Assembly (NCBI GenBank): GCA_038237745.1 | Contig: JBBRYJ010000016.1 | Span: forward strand, 1 to 61,853 | Direction of reading: 5' to 3' | DNA from: DASQEH01 sp038237745 | GTDB taxonomy: Bacteria > Actinomycetota > Actinomycetes > Propionibacteriales > Nocardioidaceae | Length of the DNA stretch: 61,853 nt | Shown: positions 8,688 to 16,771 of the stretch, piece after piece | Layout: each line of letters begins with the position of its first letter | Numbering within the stretch: the stretch's first letter is position 1 | Program-made: the position numbers and the translations under genes | Notes under the pieces: generated by a model | What the model saw: only the letters and a program-made list of their open reading frames with translations | What the model was told of the DNA's origin: nothing | The model's database searches: none

Positions 8688-9656
8688 TCAGGGTTTGAAG
8701 ACGACCTTGCCGAACAGGTCGCCCTCGACCATGGCCGCAAACCCCTCCCGGGCCTCCCCGAGAGGCAGCACGCGGTCGATGACAGGGCGGGCACCGCTCA
8801 GGTCGAGAAGGCTGACCAGCTCCCGCAGCTCGTCCCTGGTCCCCATGGTGGACCCCTGCACCCGGAGCTGGAGAAAGAAGATCCTCGTCAGCTCCGCGTT
8901 GGCCGGCTCCGACCCGGACGTCGCTCCTGAGACGACCAACGTGCCGCCGGGCCGCAGTGACTTGACCGAATGGCTCCAGGTGGCGGCTCCGACCGTCTCC
9001 ATCACGGCATCCACCCGCTGGGGCAGCCGGGTCCCCGGCTCGACCGCGTCGTGCGCGCCAAGGTCAAGCGCCTTTGCACGCTTGTGCTCCTCGCGGCTGG
9101 TGGCGAAGACCCGCAGGCCTGCGGCACGCCCGAGGGTGATGAGCGCGGTCGATACCCCTCCGCCTGCTCCCTGGACGAGCACGCTGTCGCCGGGTCTCAG
9201 CCCGGCCTGGGTGAAGAGCATCCGGTATGCCGTGAGCCACGCGGTCGGCAGGCAGGCCGCCTCGTCGAACGACAGGGACTTCGGCTTCGGCACGACGTTG
9301 CCCCGCGGTACCGCGACCTGCTCAGCGAGCGTGCCCTGGTGCTGCTCGGACAACAGGGATCTTCGGGGATCGAGCGTCTCGTCCCCGCGCCACTCCGGGT
9401 CGCTGATCACGGCATGGACCACTACCTCGTTGCCGTCCGGGTCGAGTCCCGCTGCGTCACACCCCAGGATCATCGGCAGGCGGTCGGCGGGCAGGCCGAC
9501 GCCGCGAAGCGACCAGACGTCGTGATGGTTGAGGCAGGCCGCCTTGACGTCCACGACCACCCAGCCGTCAGCGGGCTCCGGTGCGGGACGCTCGCCGAGC
9601 ACGAGTCCGGCCAGCGGGTCCTGGGAGTCGACGGACTTGGCGTAGGCGGCGAACAT
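8688..9656 (-). CDS. Zinc-free medium-chain dehydrogenase (quinone oxidoreductase-like)
   Basis: NAD(P)H-dependent reductase of the MDR superfamily, 322 residues. The N-terminal GroES-like part carries CLNHHDVWSLRG. The Rossmann part carries the nucleotide-binding GAGGGVSTALITLGRAAG near residue 160. The structural four-cysteine zinc loop of alcohol dehydrogenases is absent, which points to the quinone oxidoreductase/enoyl reductase branch. The ATG at 9656 gives the usual short N-terminus; the open frame upstream overlaps the malic enzyme gene. It is ten bases downstream of the malic enzyme gene, probably cotranscribed. The substrate cannot be told. Confidence 0.85.
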   Translation of the reverse strand: MFAAYAKSVDSQDPLAGLVLGERPAPEPADGWVVVDVKAACLNHHDVWSLRGVGLPADRLPMILGCDAAGLDPDGNEVVVHAVISDPEWRGDETLDPRRSLLSEQHQGTLAEQVAVPRGNVVPKPKSLSFDEAACLPTAWLTAYRMLFTQAGLRPGDSVLVQGAGGGVSTALITLGRAAGLRVFATSREEHKRAKALDLGAHDAVEPGTRLPQRVDAVMETVGAATWSHSVKSLRPGGTLVVSGATSGSEPANAELTRIFFLQLRVQGSTMGTRDELRELVSLLDLSGARPVIDRVLPLGEAREGFAAMVEGDLFGKVVFKP

Positions 9657-9666
9657 ACCGGCAACC

Positions 9667-10827
9667 CTAGTGCGACGCGGCCGCCCTGACCGCGGCCGCG
9701 ACGGCTGTCGCCACCCGCGGGTCGAACGGGGACGGGATGAAGTAGTCGTCTGCGAGCGACTCCTCCACGAGGGCGGCCAGCGCCGCCGCGGCCGCCAGCA
9801 GCATGTCCTGGGTGATCCGCGTGGCACGGGCGTCGAACGCGCCGCGGAAGATCCCGGGGAACGCCAGCACATTGTTGATCTGGTTGGGATGGTCGCTGCG
9901 ACCGGTGGCCACGATCCGGGCGTGGCGGCGGGCGACCTCGGGATGTACCTCGGGGTGAGGGTTGGCGAGGGCGAACACGATCGACCCGGCTGCCATGGAG
10001 GCAACGTCGACCTCAGACACGCTTGCCCCACTCACCCCGATGAAGACGTCAGCGCCCTGCATCGCGGCTGCCAGGACGCCTGACATGCCGGACGGGTTTG
10101 TGTCCTGCGCGAGTCGTTGCTTGACGTCGCTCAGGCCCACGCGGTCACGGCTGATGAGCTCCGAGCTGTCAACGACCGAGATGGCGCGAGCACCCGCGTG
10201 GATAAGCATCCGAGTGACGGCGACCCCGGCTGCCCCGGCTCCGGCGACGACGATGACGGCACTGGAGAGCTCCTTGCCTACGAGGCGCAGAGCCCCCCGC
10301 AGGGCAGCCAGGACGACGACGGCAGTGCCGTGCTGGTCGTCGTGAAAGACGGGGATGTCGAGTCGTTCGATGAGCTGGCGCTCCACCTCGAAACACCTCG
10401 GCGCCGCGATGTCCTCGAGGTTGATGCCGCCGAAGCTTGGTGCAAGCCGCACGATCGTCTCGACGAGCTCCTCGGTGTCGGTGCAGTCTAGGCAGATGGG
10501 TATCGCATCGACTCCTGCGAAGTGCTTGAAGAGGACCGCTTTGCCCTCCATCACGGGCATCGCGGCCCGAGGGCCAATGTCCCCGAGCCCGAGAACCGCT
10601 GTGCCGTCGGTGATGACAGCGACCGTGTTTGAGACCCATGTGTAGTCCTTGGCCAGCGACGGGTCGGCGGCGATGGCGTTGCAGATCTCGGCGACCCCCG
10701 GCGTGTAGGCCAGCGACAGGTCGGCAGGGTCGCGAAGGGGGACCGTCGAGGTGATCTCCATCTTGCCGCCGCGATGCAGCGCGAACACCGGGCTCTCGTG
10801 GACGTCCCGGACTTGTTCAGCGGTCAT
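9667..10827 (-). CDS. NAD(P)-dependent malic enzyme
   Basis: Oxidative decarboxylation of malate to pyruvate, linking the TCA cycle to gluconeogenesis and reductant supply. The 386-residue length fits the short bacterial malic enzymes without a phosphotransacetylase domain. Visible motifs are YTPGVAE near the N-terminus, GDIGPRAAMPVMEGK, the metal-site region NLEDIAAPRCFEVE, the substrate motif FHDDQHGTA and the dinucleotide fold VVAGAGAAGVAV. I chose the ATG at 10827 because GAGGTG lies nine bases before it; a GTG at 10836 is possible. The oxidoreductase gene follows directly. Cofactor preference cannot be read from sequence. Confidence 0.93.
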   Translation of the reverse strand: MTAEQVRDVHESPVFALHRGGKMEITSTVPLRDPADLSLAYTPGVAEICNAIAADPSLAKDYTWVSNTVAVITDGTAVLGLGDIGPRAAMPVMEGKAVLFKHFAGVDAIPICLDCTDTEELVETIVRLAPSFGGINLEDIAAPRCFEVERQLIERLDIPVFHDDQHGTAVVVLAALRGALRLVGKELSSAVIVVAGAGAAGVAVTRMLIHAGARAISVVDSSELISRDRVGLSDVKQRLAQDTNPSGMSGVLAAAMQGADVFIGVSGASVSEVDVASMAAGSIVFALANPHPEVHPEVARRHARIVATGRSDHPNQINNVLAFPGIFRGAFDARATRITQDMLLAAAAALAALVEESLADDYFIPSPFDPRVATAVAAAVRAAASH

Positions 10828-10921
10828 GCTCGACACCTCGGCTTCGGGTCACGATCGTGGCGGACATCCTGCCAGAACTCGCACTTCTCTCGTTCTCCAG
10901 CGAAGCGTCGACGGAACCGGG

Positions 10922-11230
10922 TCAGAACCAGCACAAAGGACGAGGCCACACCCGGCAGACCACGCGAGCGACGACATCATCGGGAGTGATGGCTCCCACG
11001 AGCCAGGAGTCGACGCCTTCGCGAACGTTGTCCCGCTCGACCCACCAGCCACCATCGACGCGGCCTGTCAGGCGCTTGACGGCCATCGGACGATCGGGCA
11101 GGCGAACGACGACGAGGCTCCCGATCCTTGGCGGTGCGCCGTACTGGATGACCAGTCGGTCGCCGTCTCGCAGGGTCGGCTCCATCGAGCGACCACGCAC
11201 AACCGCGATGCCCACCGCGCGGAACGCCAC
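10922..11230 (-). CDS. sodX: Nickel-type superoxide dismutase maturation protease
   Basis: A small S24/S26-type serine peptidase (102 residues) that removes the NiSOD propeptide so the nickel hook can form. The catalytic serine motif GRSMEPTLRDGD and the lysine-containing VKRLTG region are both present. The GTG at 11230 has a GGGGAG site six bases upstream; the longer open frame would overlap the sodN leader. It is divergent from sodN across 94 bp, the usual partner arrangement, and this neighbourhood makes the assignment firm. Confidence 0.88.
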   Translation of the reverse strand: MAFRAVGIAVVRGRSMEPTLRDGDRLVIQYGAPPRIGSLVVVRLPDRPMAVKRLTGRVDGGWWVERDNVREGVDSWLVGAITPDDVVARVVCRVWPRPLCWF

Positions 11231-11290
11231 CTGGACTCCCCTCGCTCGTCGAGCGGCCTGGCGGCACAGTAGCCTCGACAAGCACTCTCC

Positions 11291-11306
11291 GGCACACCCC
11301 TGTGCC
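11291..11306. promoter_or_regulatory. Short inverted repeat in the sodX/sodN intergenic region
   Basis: GGCACA and TGTGCC flank CCCC, 19 bases before the sodN start. It may be an operator; in Streptomyces sodN is repressed by the nickel sensor Nur, but the match to a Nur box was not established here. Confidence 0.3.
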
Positions 11307-11324
11307 CTACCTGAAAGGACGGCC

Positions 11325-11726
11325 ATGGCCTTCCGCTTCATCGCCGCGACGCTCGACGTCTCGGCTCACTGCGACCTGCCCTGTGGCGTGTACGACCCGG
11401 CCCAAGCCAGGATCGAGGCCGAGTCGGTCAAGCAGATCATCGCCAAGGTGGCAGACAACGACGACCCCGACTTCCGCACCCGGGCGATCCTGATCAAGGA
11501 ACAGCGCTCGGAGCTCGTGAAGCATCACCTGTGGGTGCTCTGGACCGACTACTTCAAACCCCCGCACTTCGAGAAGTACCCGCAGCTCCACACGCTGTTC
11601 AACGAGGCCACCAAGCTCGCAGGCGCTTCGGGCACCAAGGACAGTTTCGATGCAGCCAAGGCCGACCAGCTGTTGGCAAAGATCGACGAGATCGCCACGA
11701 TCTTCGCCGAGACAAAGCAGGCGTGA
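11325..11726 (+). CDS. sodN: Nickel superoxide dismutase
   Basis: Cytoplasmic Ni-SOD that disproportionates superoxide. The 133-residue precursor carries a 14-residue propeptide; after cleavage the mature protein begins HCDLPCGVY. The terminal His and Cys2 and Cys6 of this hook bind nickel. The rest is the helical-bundle body with the HHLWVLWTDYFKP segment. The ATG at 11325 follows GAAAGGAC. The processing protease is encoded divergently. It converges with the GGDEF-EAL gene, with only five bases between stops. Confidence 0.97.
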   Translation: MAFRFIAATLDVSAHCDLPCGVYDPAQARIEAESVKQIIAKVADNDDPDFRTRAILIKEQRSELVKHHLWVLWTDYFKPPHFEKYPQLHTLFNEATKLAGASGTKDSFDAAKADQLLAKIDEIATIFAETKQA

Positions 11727-11730
11727 CCCC

Positions 11731-13971
11731 TCACTCGTCGGTTCGCTGCGGCTGTCCGGCCTCCGTCGGGCCGTCGCTCGAGCCGGGAGTCGAGACGGAC
11801 CAGCTGCGGAGGTAGTCGGTGAGGATCTCTGCACGCACCGGCTGCTCATAGAGGAAACCCTGCCCCAGGGTGATCCCGGCCGTTCGGAGCAGTGCGTCCT
11901 GCTCGCGCGTCTCCACCCCCTTCGCAACGCACCGCAGACCAAGCTCCTCAGCGAGTCGCACGTGTGCTCGCACGATCGCAGCAGCGTCCTCGTCGGTCGG
12001 CGCCTGTTCGACGACGGCGCCCTCGATCCTGATCTCATGGATCGGAAGTGTCCGCAGGTAGGCCAGCCAACCGACTCCAGAGCGTAGGCCGTCGACGCTG
12101 AAACCCACGCCGGCGTCGACGAGCGTCTGCAGTCTGAGCAAGGTGCTCTCCCGCACCTCGTGCAGCGTCGGCTCGTTGATCTCGAGCACCAGCTGCTGGG
12201 CGGCCAGGCCCGAGTCGTCCAAGGCCTTCTGCACCATCACCGTGACGGCGGCGAGGTCGTCGAGCCGACCGGCTGCCAGATTGACAGAGAGACGTAGCGG
12301 AAAGCCCTGGTCGGTCCACTCTGCCGTCTGGCGGCACGCTGCTCGCAAGGCGACACACTCCAGCGTCGGGAGCTGCCCGGCGTCCTGCGCACTGGAGACG
12401 AAGGACTCCGGATAGAGCAGCTCACCGTTGTCGTCGGGCAGTCGTATGAGTGCTTCGACAGCTCGTACCGAACCGTCGTCGAGACCGAACACAGGTTGGT
12501 AGTGGACGACGACGCGTTCCTTCTCGACGGCGCCCAAGAGGAGGCTCGCCACGTGATGGCTGCGCGCCGATGACTCCTCGATGTCACCCTGGTAGATCGA
12601 CAGCGAGCTCTTGCCTTCGCGCTTGGCCCGGAACATCGCCGTGTCGGCGTTTCGGAGCAGCTCCTGCACGTCGAGTCCGGCGTCCGGGTCGGCGAAGGCG
12701 ACGCCGATGCTGGACGTGATCGAGATGGCGGCCCAGTCGACCTCGAACGGCGTTGCCAGCGCCTCCCCGATGCGCTCGGCCAGGTCGAGGGCCGTCTGCT
12801 TCCAGGGCAGCGGGTCGATGAGCACGATGAACTCGTCACCCCCCCATCGCACGACGCAGTCATCTGGCCGTACCGCGGTCGACAACCGCTGGGCCACGAT
12901 CCGGAGGACCTGGTCACCGACGGAGTGTGAGAAGTTGTCGTTGACCCGCTTGAAACCGTCGAGGTCGATGAACAGCAGAGCGATTCCTGACCTCGTGGAC
13001 GCCTGCCCGGTGATGGCGCCGCGCAGCCGCTCGAGCAGGAGGGAGCGGTTCCCGACCCCGGTCGCTGGATCGTGTGTGGCAAGGTGCTGCAGGCGGTTGA
13101 CCGCCTCCCGCTGCTCGGTGACGTCGCGAACCTGCGCGACGACCTGCCCACCACTCTGCAGATGTCTGTGGGTGACCTCGACCCAGACGCTGGACCCGTC
13201 GGCCCGAAGGAACCGTTCTCCGCGGGAGGGATCGGCCAGCCCGCTGGTCTGGTCGGACTCTCGGCGGACGTCAGCCGGGTGGTTGAAGTCACCGAGACGA
13301 CGGCCGGTGATCTCGGCGGGCGCTCTTTGCAGGATGCGGCCGAGCGCCTCGTTGGCGACGAGGGCGACCCCAGCCTCGTCGAGCAGGGCCATGCCCAGCG
13401 GGCTGGCACTGAAAACCTCACGGAACAGCTCCTCGGAATGCTCAGCACGCGCACGCAAGGTGGCGTGCTCGATAGCAAGAGCTGCCGAGACGCCGAAAGC
13501 CTCGAGAGACTTGCACGTGTCGGCGTCCGGGCGCCTACCCCCTCGGGGAAGGTCGACGGACAAGACTCCAAGAAGAGACCCGTCGCTTGCGTGCAGCGGC
13601 GCGAACAGCGAGTCCTCGGGGTGCCAGGCTTCGGGGTCTTCCACGATGGAGGTATGTGGGACCCACGAGACGGCATCGGAGATATCGTCGTGAGAGACCT
13701 GCGCGTGGTCGAGGAAGACCAGTCGGCCCCAGGAGCTTCCGGCGGCCAGGACGACCTCCCAGTCGGCCAGACTGGTGGAGGTGTCGAGCAGGCTTTGCCG
13801 GACCTCCTCGGGCCCGGCGACCGACACGACGACGACCCGCTCCGGCGACTCGACGAGGTTCACCGCGACCGCCTCGAAGCCGAGAGCCATCACCACCGTC
13901 TCTGCGAGCAGGTCGAGCATGCCCTGCAGGTCGAGCGTGGGTGGCCTGTGCTCACCCAGTTCGTCAGCCAT
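11731..13971 (-). CDS. GAF-PAS-GGDEF-EAL protein with degenerate EAL domain
   Basis: A cyclic-di-GMP signalling protein of about 746 residues. Order: GAF-like sensor (about 20-160), PAS domain (about 185-300), GGDEF domain with an intact RWGGDEF active site near 380, and a C-terminal EAL domain starting at VHYQPVFGLDDG. The EAL triad is present (VEALIRL), but the DDFGTG loop reads VDGLRSG, losing the second metal-binding Asp, and the AEGVE motif reads AKGVE. Diguanylate cyclase activity is therefore plausible and phosphodiesterase activity doubtful. The ATG at 13971 overlaps the upstream stop by eight bases; a GTG at 13986 is the alternative. Confidence 0.88.
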   Translation of the reverse strand: MADELGEHRPPTLDLQGMLDLLAETVVMALGFEAVAVNLVESPERVVVVSVAGPEEVRQSLLDTSTSLADWEVVLAAGSSWGRLVFLDHAQVSHDDISDAVSWVPHTSIVEDPEAWHPEDSLFAPLHASDGSLLGVLSVDLPRGGRRPDADTCKSLEAFGVSAALAIEHATLRARAEHSEELFREVFSASPLGMALLDEAGVALVANEALGRILQRAPAEITGRRLGDFNHPADVRRESDQTSGLADPSRGERFLRADGSSVWVEVTHRHLQSGGQVVAQVRDVTEQREAVNRLQHLATHDPATGVGNRSLLLERLRGAITGQASTRSGIALLFIDLDGFKRVNDNFSHSVGDQVLRIVAQRLSTAVRPDDCVVRWGGDEFIVLIDPLPWKQTALDLAERIGEALATPFEVDWAAISITSSIGVAFADPDAGLDVQELLRNADTAMFRAKREGKSSLSIYQGDIEESSARSHHVASLLLGAVEKERVVVHYQPVFGLDDGSVRAVEALIRLPDDNGELLYPESFVSSAQDAGQLPTLECVALRAACRQTAEWTDQGFPLRLSVNLAAGRLDDLAAVTVMVQKALDDSGLAAQQLVLEINEPTLHEVRESTLLRLQTLVDAGVGFSVDGLRSGVGWLAYLRTLPIHEIRIEGAVVEQAPTDEDAAAIVRAHVRLAEELGLRCVAKGVETREQDALLRTAGITLGQGFLYEQPVRAEILTDYLRSWSVSTPGSSDGPTEAGQPQRTDE

Positions 13972-14377
13972 CGTCGACCGATCCACGGCCGTAGAGTGCC
14001 GTGGTCGTCGACGGGGCGAGAACGGCGCCGAGCACCGCCACGGCCGGAACCGCGAGCACCACGCTCAGCCAAGCTGTCTTTTGGCCCACGAAGCTCCAGG
14101 CGATACCCAGCTGTATGACTTGTGCGATCACGATCGGTCCCCGAGACCATGCCCGGTAGTGCGCCAAGCCGTGGGCGCACAAGCCCAGGCCCGTCGCACA
14201 GAGGAGGAAGAACACCGAGTTCGTCACTCCGAGCGCCGGCCGGTCCGTACTGAGCGAAACGAGGCCGAGCACCGCGACGGCAAGCAGGACGAGCGTCTCG
14301 AGAGCCACGACAGCGGCTGCTGCGCGCATCAGCGGTGTCGCTCGTCCGTCCACGTTGTTCAGCGTAGCCACGCGCAT
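13964..14377 (-). CDS. Four-helix integral membrane protein
   Basis: A 137-residue protein with four hydrophobic segments and short loops, of a type common in actinobacteria without known function. It overlaps the start of the GGDEF-EAL gene, so the two form one unit and it may be a membrane partner for that signalling protein (inference). It is divergent from whiB1 across 307 bp. Confidence 0.7.
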   Translation of the reverse strand: MRVATLNNVDGRATPLMRAAAAVVALETLVLLAVAVLGLVSLSTDRPALGVTNSVFFLLCATGLGLCAHGLAHYRAWSRGPIVIAQVIQLGIAWSFVGQKTAWLSVVLAVPAVAVLGAVLAPSTTTALYGRGSVDDG

Positions 14378-14684
14378 CGACGTGCTACTAAAGACGGCTC
14401 AAGCAGTCTTAAACGTAATAAAAGAGGCCCGGATTACAACTTCTTGCATGCTTTCGATCACCCTCGGTGTAATAGCCCGGTGATGTGACCGAACGAACAG
14501 GTGGTGAGGCCTTGTGTAGCCCTGCATCTCTTGCAACGATTCTCGATAGGCGACGCAGATTATTCTCTGAATCGCCTGTTGCCGGGGAGCCTCGCTCGTG
14601 AAACACTTCACGAGCGACGTTCGCCGGTTCGGCGAATCGGACGCCACTTCCTACATCACTTTCGCGAACAGGAGCTGCACCGCC
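14378..14684. promoter_or_regulatory. whiB1: Long leader/promoter region upstream of whiB1
   Basis: 307 bp without a convincing gene between divergent transcription units. It is AT-richer than its surroundings near 14390-14480. whiB1 genes are generally heavily regulated (known for mycobacteria), but I could not define a promoter or a cAMP-receptor site with confidence. Confidence 0.35.
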
Positions 14685-14933
14685 ATGGATTGGCGCCACC
14701 GTTCCGCGTGCCTCGATGAGGACCCGGAGCTGTTCTTCCCGATCGGCAACACCGGTCCGGCCATCCAGCAGATCGAGGAGGCCAAGGCCGTCTGCCGTCG
14801 CTGTGAGGTCCGCGAGCAATGTCTTGCATGGGCACTCGAGGCGGGACAGGACCATGGCGTGTGGGGCGGACTCTCGGAGGACGAGCGCCGTGCGCTCAAG
14901 AGGCGCAAGGCGAGGGCCCGGATCCGGGCCTGA
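14685..14933 (+). CDS. whiB1: WhiB1/WblE-type iron-sulfur transcription factor
   Basis: An 82-residue Wbl protein that in characterised relatives binds a [4Fe-4S] cluster, reacts with nitric oxide and works with the principal sigma factor. It begins MDWRHRSACLDEDPELFF. The four cluster cysteines are in the expected pattern (Cys9, then CRRC, then REQC). The GVWGG turn and a basic RRALKRRKARAR tail are present. The ATG at 14685 follows GGAGCTG; the open frame upstream is not coding-like. Close resemblance to WhiB1/WblE rather than to other Wbl paralogues supports the symbol. Confidence 0.95.
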   Translation: MDWRHRSACLDEDPELFFPIGNTGPAIQQIEEAKAVCRRCEVREQCLAWALEAGQDHGVWGGLSEDERRALKRRKARARIRA

Positions 14934-14964
14934 CCTCACCATTTTCGAGATCCCTGGCGAGCTC

Positions 14965-15444
14965 GTGGTCCGGCTCGCCCGAGCCCAAGACGTCGCAGAG
15001 ATAGGCGCGCTCGCCGCCGGGGCATACGTCGGGGCTGGGTTCGTCTCAGAAGACGACGAATATGTCGGTGAGCTACGTGACGCGGCCGGCCGCCGAGAAG
15101 GCGCCGAACTCTGGGTGGCGGCAGTCGCCGACCGAATCTGCGGAACCGTCACCTACTGCCCGCCCGGGTCTGTCTACCGCGAGCTCGCTGCGCCGGGTGA
15201 GGGAGAGTTCCGAATGCTGGCTGTCGTGCCGGAGGCGCGCGGCAAGGGAATCGCCCGGGCGCTCGTAAGGCGATGCCTCGAGCGCACTGCCGAGCTTGGA
15301 CTCAACGCGCTCGTCCTCTGCAGCATGGTGGAGATGACCCCAGCGCATGCGCTGTACGTGGCCTCGGGGTTTCGCCGCGATCCGGCTCTCGACTGGGAAC
15401 CTGTTCCCGGCGTACGCCTGGTCGGCTTCAGGGCGACGATCTAG
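14965..15444 (+). CDS. GNAT-family N-acetyltransferase
   Basis: Acetyl-CoA-dependent transferase of about 159 residues with the GNAT core. The acetyl-CoA-binding motif A is FRMLAVVPEARGKGIARALVRR. The later segment MTPAHALYVASGFRRD is the usual C-terminal strand and helix. The start is uncertain; GTG at 14965 is preceded by GGCGAG. It lies about 30 bp downstream of whiB1 and may share its transcript. The substrate is unknown. Confidence 0.8.
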   Translation: MVRLARAQDVAEIGALAAGAYVGAGFVSEDDEYVGELRDAAGRREGAELWVAAVADRICGTVTYCPPGSVYRELAAPGEGEFRMLAVVPEARGKGIARALVRRCLERTAELGLNALVLCSMVEMTPAHALYVASGFRRDPALDWEPVPGVRLVGFRATI

Positions 15445-15542
15445 CGGACAACAGCCCCGTGCCGGGAACTCGGGTGGCGGGGGCATGGCTGGATCGTCTG
15501 CGACAATGGTGCGACACCTGCTCGTCTTCCAGGAGGATCGAC

Positions 15543-15617
15543 ATGTCCAAGACCGGCCGCAAGCGTCGCGCTCGCCGCAAGAAGGGCGCGAACCACGGCA
15601 AGCGTCCCAACACCTGA
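15543..15617 (+). CDS. 50S ribosomal protein bL37
   Basis: A 24-residue, extremely basic peptide beginning MSKTGRKRRARRKKG and ending NHGKRPNT. It matches the small actinobacterial ribosomal protein bL37 described in mycobacterial ribosome structures. The ATG follows a perfect AGGAGG-like site (caggaggatcgac). It is too short for most gene finders, but the ribosome site and the composition are persuasive. Confidence 0.88.
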   Translation: MSKTGRKRRARRKKGANHGKRPNT

Positions 15618-15678
15618 TCGCCTCGCCCACCAGCCGCGCTTCCGGGCCGCCGAAGCACTTTGGCTGAGGTCTGCCTGG

Positions 15679-15957
15679 TCAGTCGATGTCGAAGCGACGT
15701 GGGTAGAGGTCGAACTGGACCTGCCTGAGCTCGAAGACGACGCGCTGCCGAAGCTCGACGGGAGCGCGCTCACTGCACGAGCGCGCAACCAGCGACTTGA
15801 CCAGCCTTTCCATGTCCACCGCGTGCAGGCAGGGTGCGCACTCCTCGAGGTGGCCCTGGATCTGTGCACTGTCGGCACCAGCCAGCTCGTTGTCGATGAA
15901 CAGGTATACCCGTTCGAGGATTTCCTGACACCCAGGGTGACCGTTACCGCCGTTCAC
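15679..15957 (-). CDS. rsrA: Mycothiol-system anti-sigma-R factor (RsrA/RshA)
   Basis: A zinc-binding, redox-sensitive anti-sigma factor that holds SigR inactive until its cysteines form disulfides. The 92-residue protein has the ZAS signature HLEECAPCL (His-x3-Cys-x2-Cys) with an additional N-terminal Cys in HPGCQEIL. The GTG start at 15957 overlaps the sigR stop as GTGA and has GGAGG upstream, so its synthesis is coupled to that of SigR. Confidence 0.93.
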   Translation of the reverse strand: MNGGNGHPGCQEILERVYLFIDNELAGADSAQIQGHLEECAPCLHAVDMERLVKSLVARSCSERAPVELRQRVVFELRQVQFDLYPRRFDID

Positions 15958-16685
15958 GGGGCCACCTCCTCGTGAGCGTCGGCCTGACCTCGCACGAGGC
16001 CGCGGCCGCGGGCATAGTCCCCGAGCAGGACACGGAGCTGGTTGCGGCCGCGATGGAGCCGTGACATCACGGTCCCGACGGGGGTCCCCATGATCTCGGC
16101 GATCTCTTTGTATGCGAACCCCTCGACGTCGGCGAGGTAGACGGCGAGCCTGAAGTCCTCGGGTATCGACTGCAGCGCATCCTTGACGTCGCTGTCAGGG
16201 AGCCTCTCGAGTGCTTCCATCTCCGCTGACTTGAGACCGGACGAGGTGTGCGTCTCGGCACGGGCCAGCTGCCAGTCCTCGACCTGCTCGCGCGAGTCCT
16301 GGATGGGCTGTCGCTGCTTCTTGCGATAGCTGTTGATGAAGGCGTTGGTGAGTATCCGGTATAGCCAGGCCTTGAGGTTGGTGCCGGCCTTGAACTGGTG
16401 AAAGGCCGAGAACGCCTTCGCATACGTCTCCTGCACGAGGTCTTCCGCGTCGTGCGGGTTCCTCGTCATGCGCATGGCGGCGGAGTAGAGCTGGTCGATG
16501 AAGACCAGCGCGTCGCGCTCGAACCGCGCCGTCCGCTCTTCGACGGTCTCCTCGGTCTCGGGTACTTGGGTCATCACGGACAAGGGTACCGGCCGCACCC
16601 CACCGCCGGTCGTCCCCGGACCAGAGCCGGACCACGACAGGACTCGATTCGGGCGGGTTGGCGGCTCAGCCAAGGTGGCGGCCAT
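15954..16685 (-). CDS. sigR: ECF RNA polymerase sigma factor SigR (SigH type)
   Basis: Group IV sigma factor controlling thiol-oxidative stress genes. Region 2 is seen as RMTRNPHDAEDLVQETYAKA and NLKAWLYRILTNAFINSYRK, region 4 as YKEIAEIMGTPVGTVMSRLHRGR. I place the start at ATG 16685 because AGGAGG lies nine bases upstream (16695-16700). A shorter form from ATG 16574 gives the usual SigH-like N-terminus but has a weak ribosome site. Two forms would recall the SigR/SigR' pair of Streptomyces coelicolor. It is coupled to rsrA and transcribed from the promoter at 16745-16771. Confidence 0.95.
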   Translation of the reverse strand: MAATLAEPPTRPNRVLSWSGSGPGTTGGGVRPVPLSVMTQVPETEETVEERTARFERDALVFIDQLYSAAMRMTRNPHDAEDLVQETYAKAFSAFHQFKAGTNLKAWLYRILTNAFINSYRKKQRQPIQDSREQVEDWQLARAETHTSSGLKSAEMEALERLPDSDVKDALQSIPEDFRLAVYLADVEGFAYKEIAEIMGTPVGTVMSRLHRGRNQLRVLLGDYARGRGLVRGQADAHEEVAP

Positions 16686-16744
16686 CGCGGTGCCCCTCCT
16701 CGCAGTCTTGGCAGCAGCGCCCAGTAGTGCGGCGCCTGAGTCAC

Positions 16745-16771
16745 AACGCCGAACCACCTGGTGCTATTCCC
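16745..16771 (-). promoter_or_regulatory. sigR: SigR-type promoter of sigR (autoregulation)
   Basis: On the minus strand GGGAAT (16771-16766) is followed after exactly 18 bases by GTT (16747-16745), the published SigR/SigH promoter consensus. It lies about 60 bp upstream of the ATG at 16685 and overlaps the stop codon of the upstream hydrolase gene. Positive autoregulation of sigR is known in relatives; here the match is read directly. Confidence 0.8.

Noticed and set aside
16686..16757. Longest possible SigR N-terminus (GTG 16757)
   Set aside because: It would begin inside the SigR promoter, upstream of the expected transcript start.
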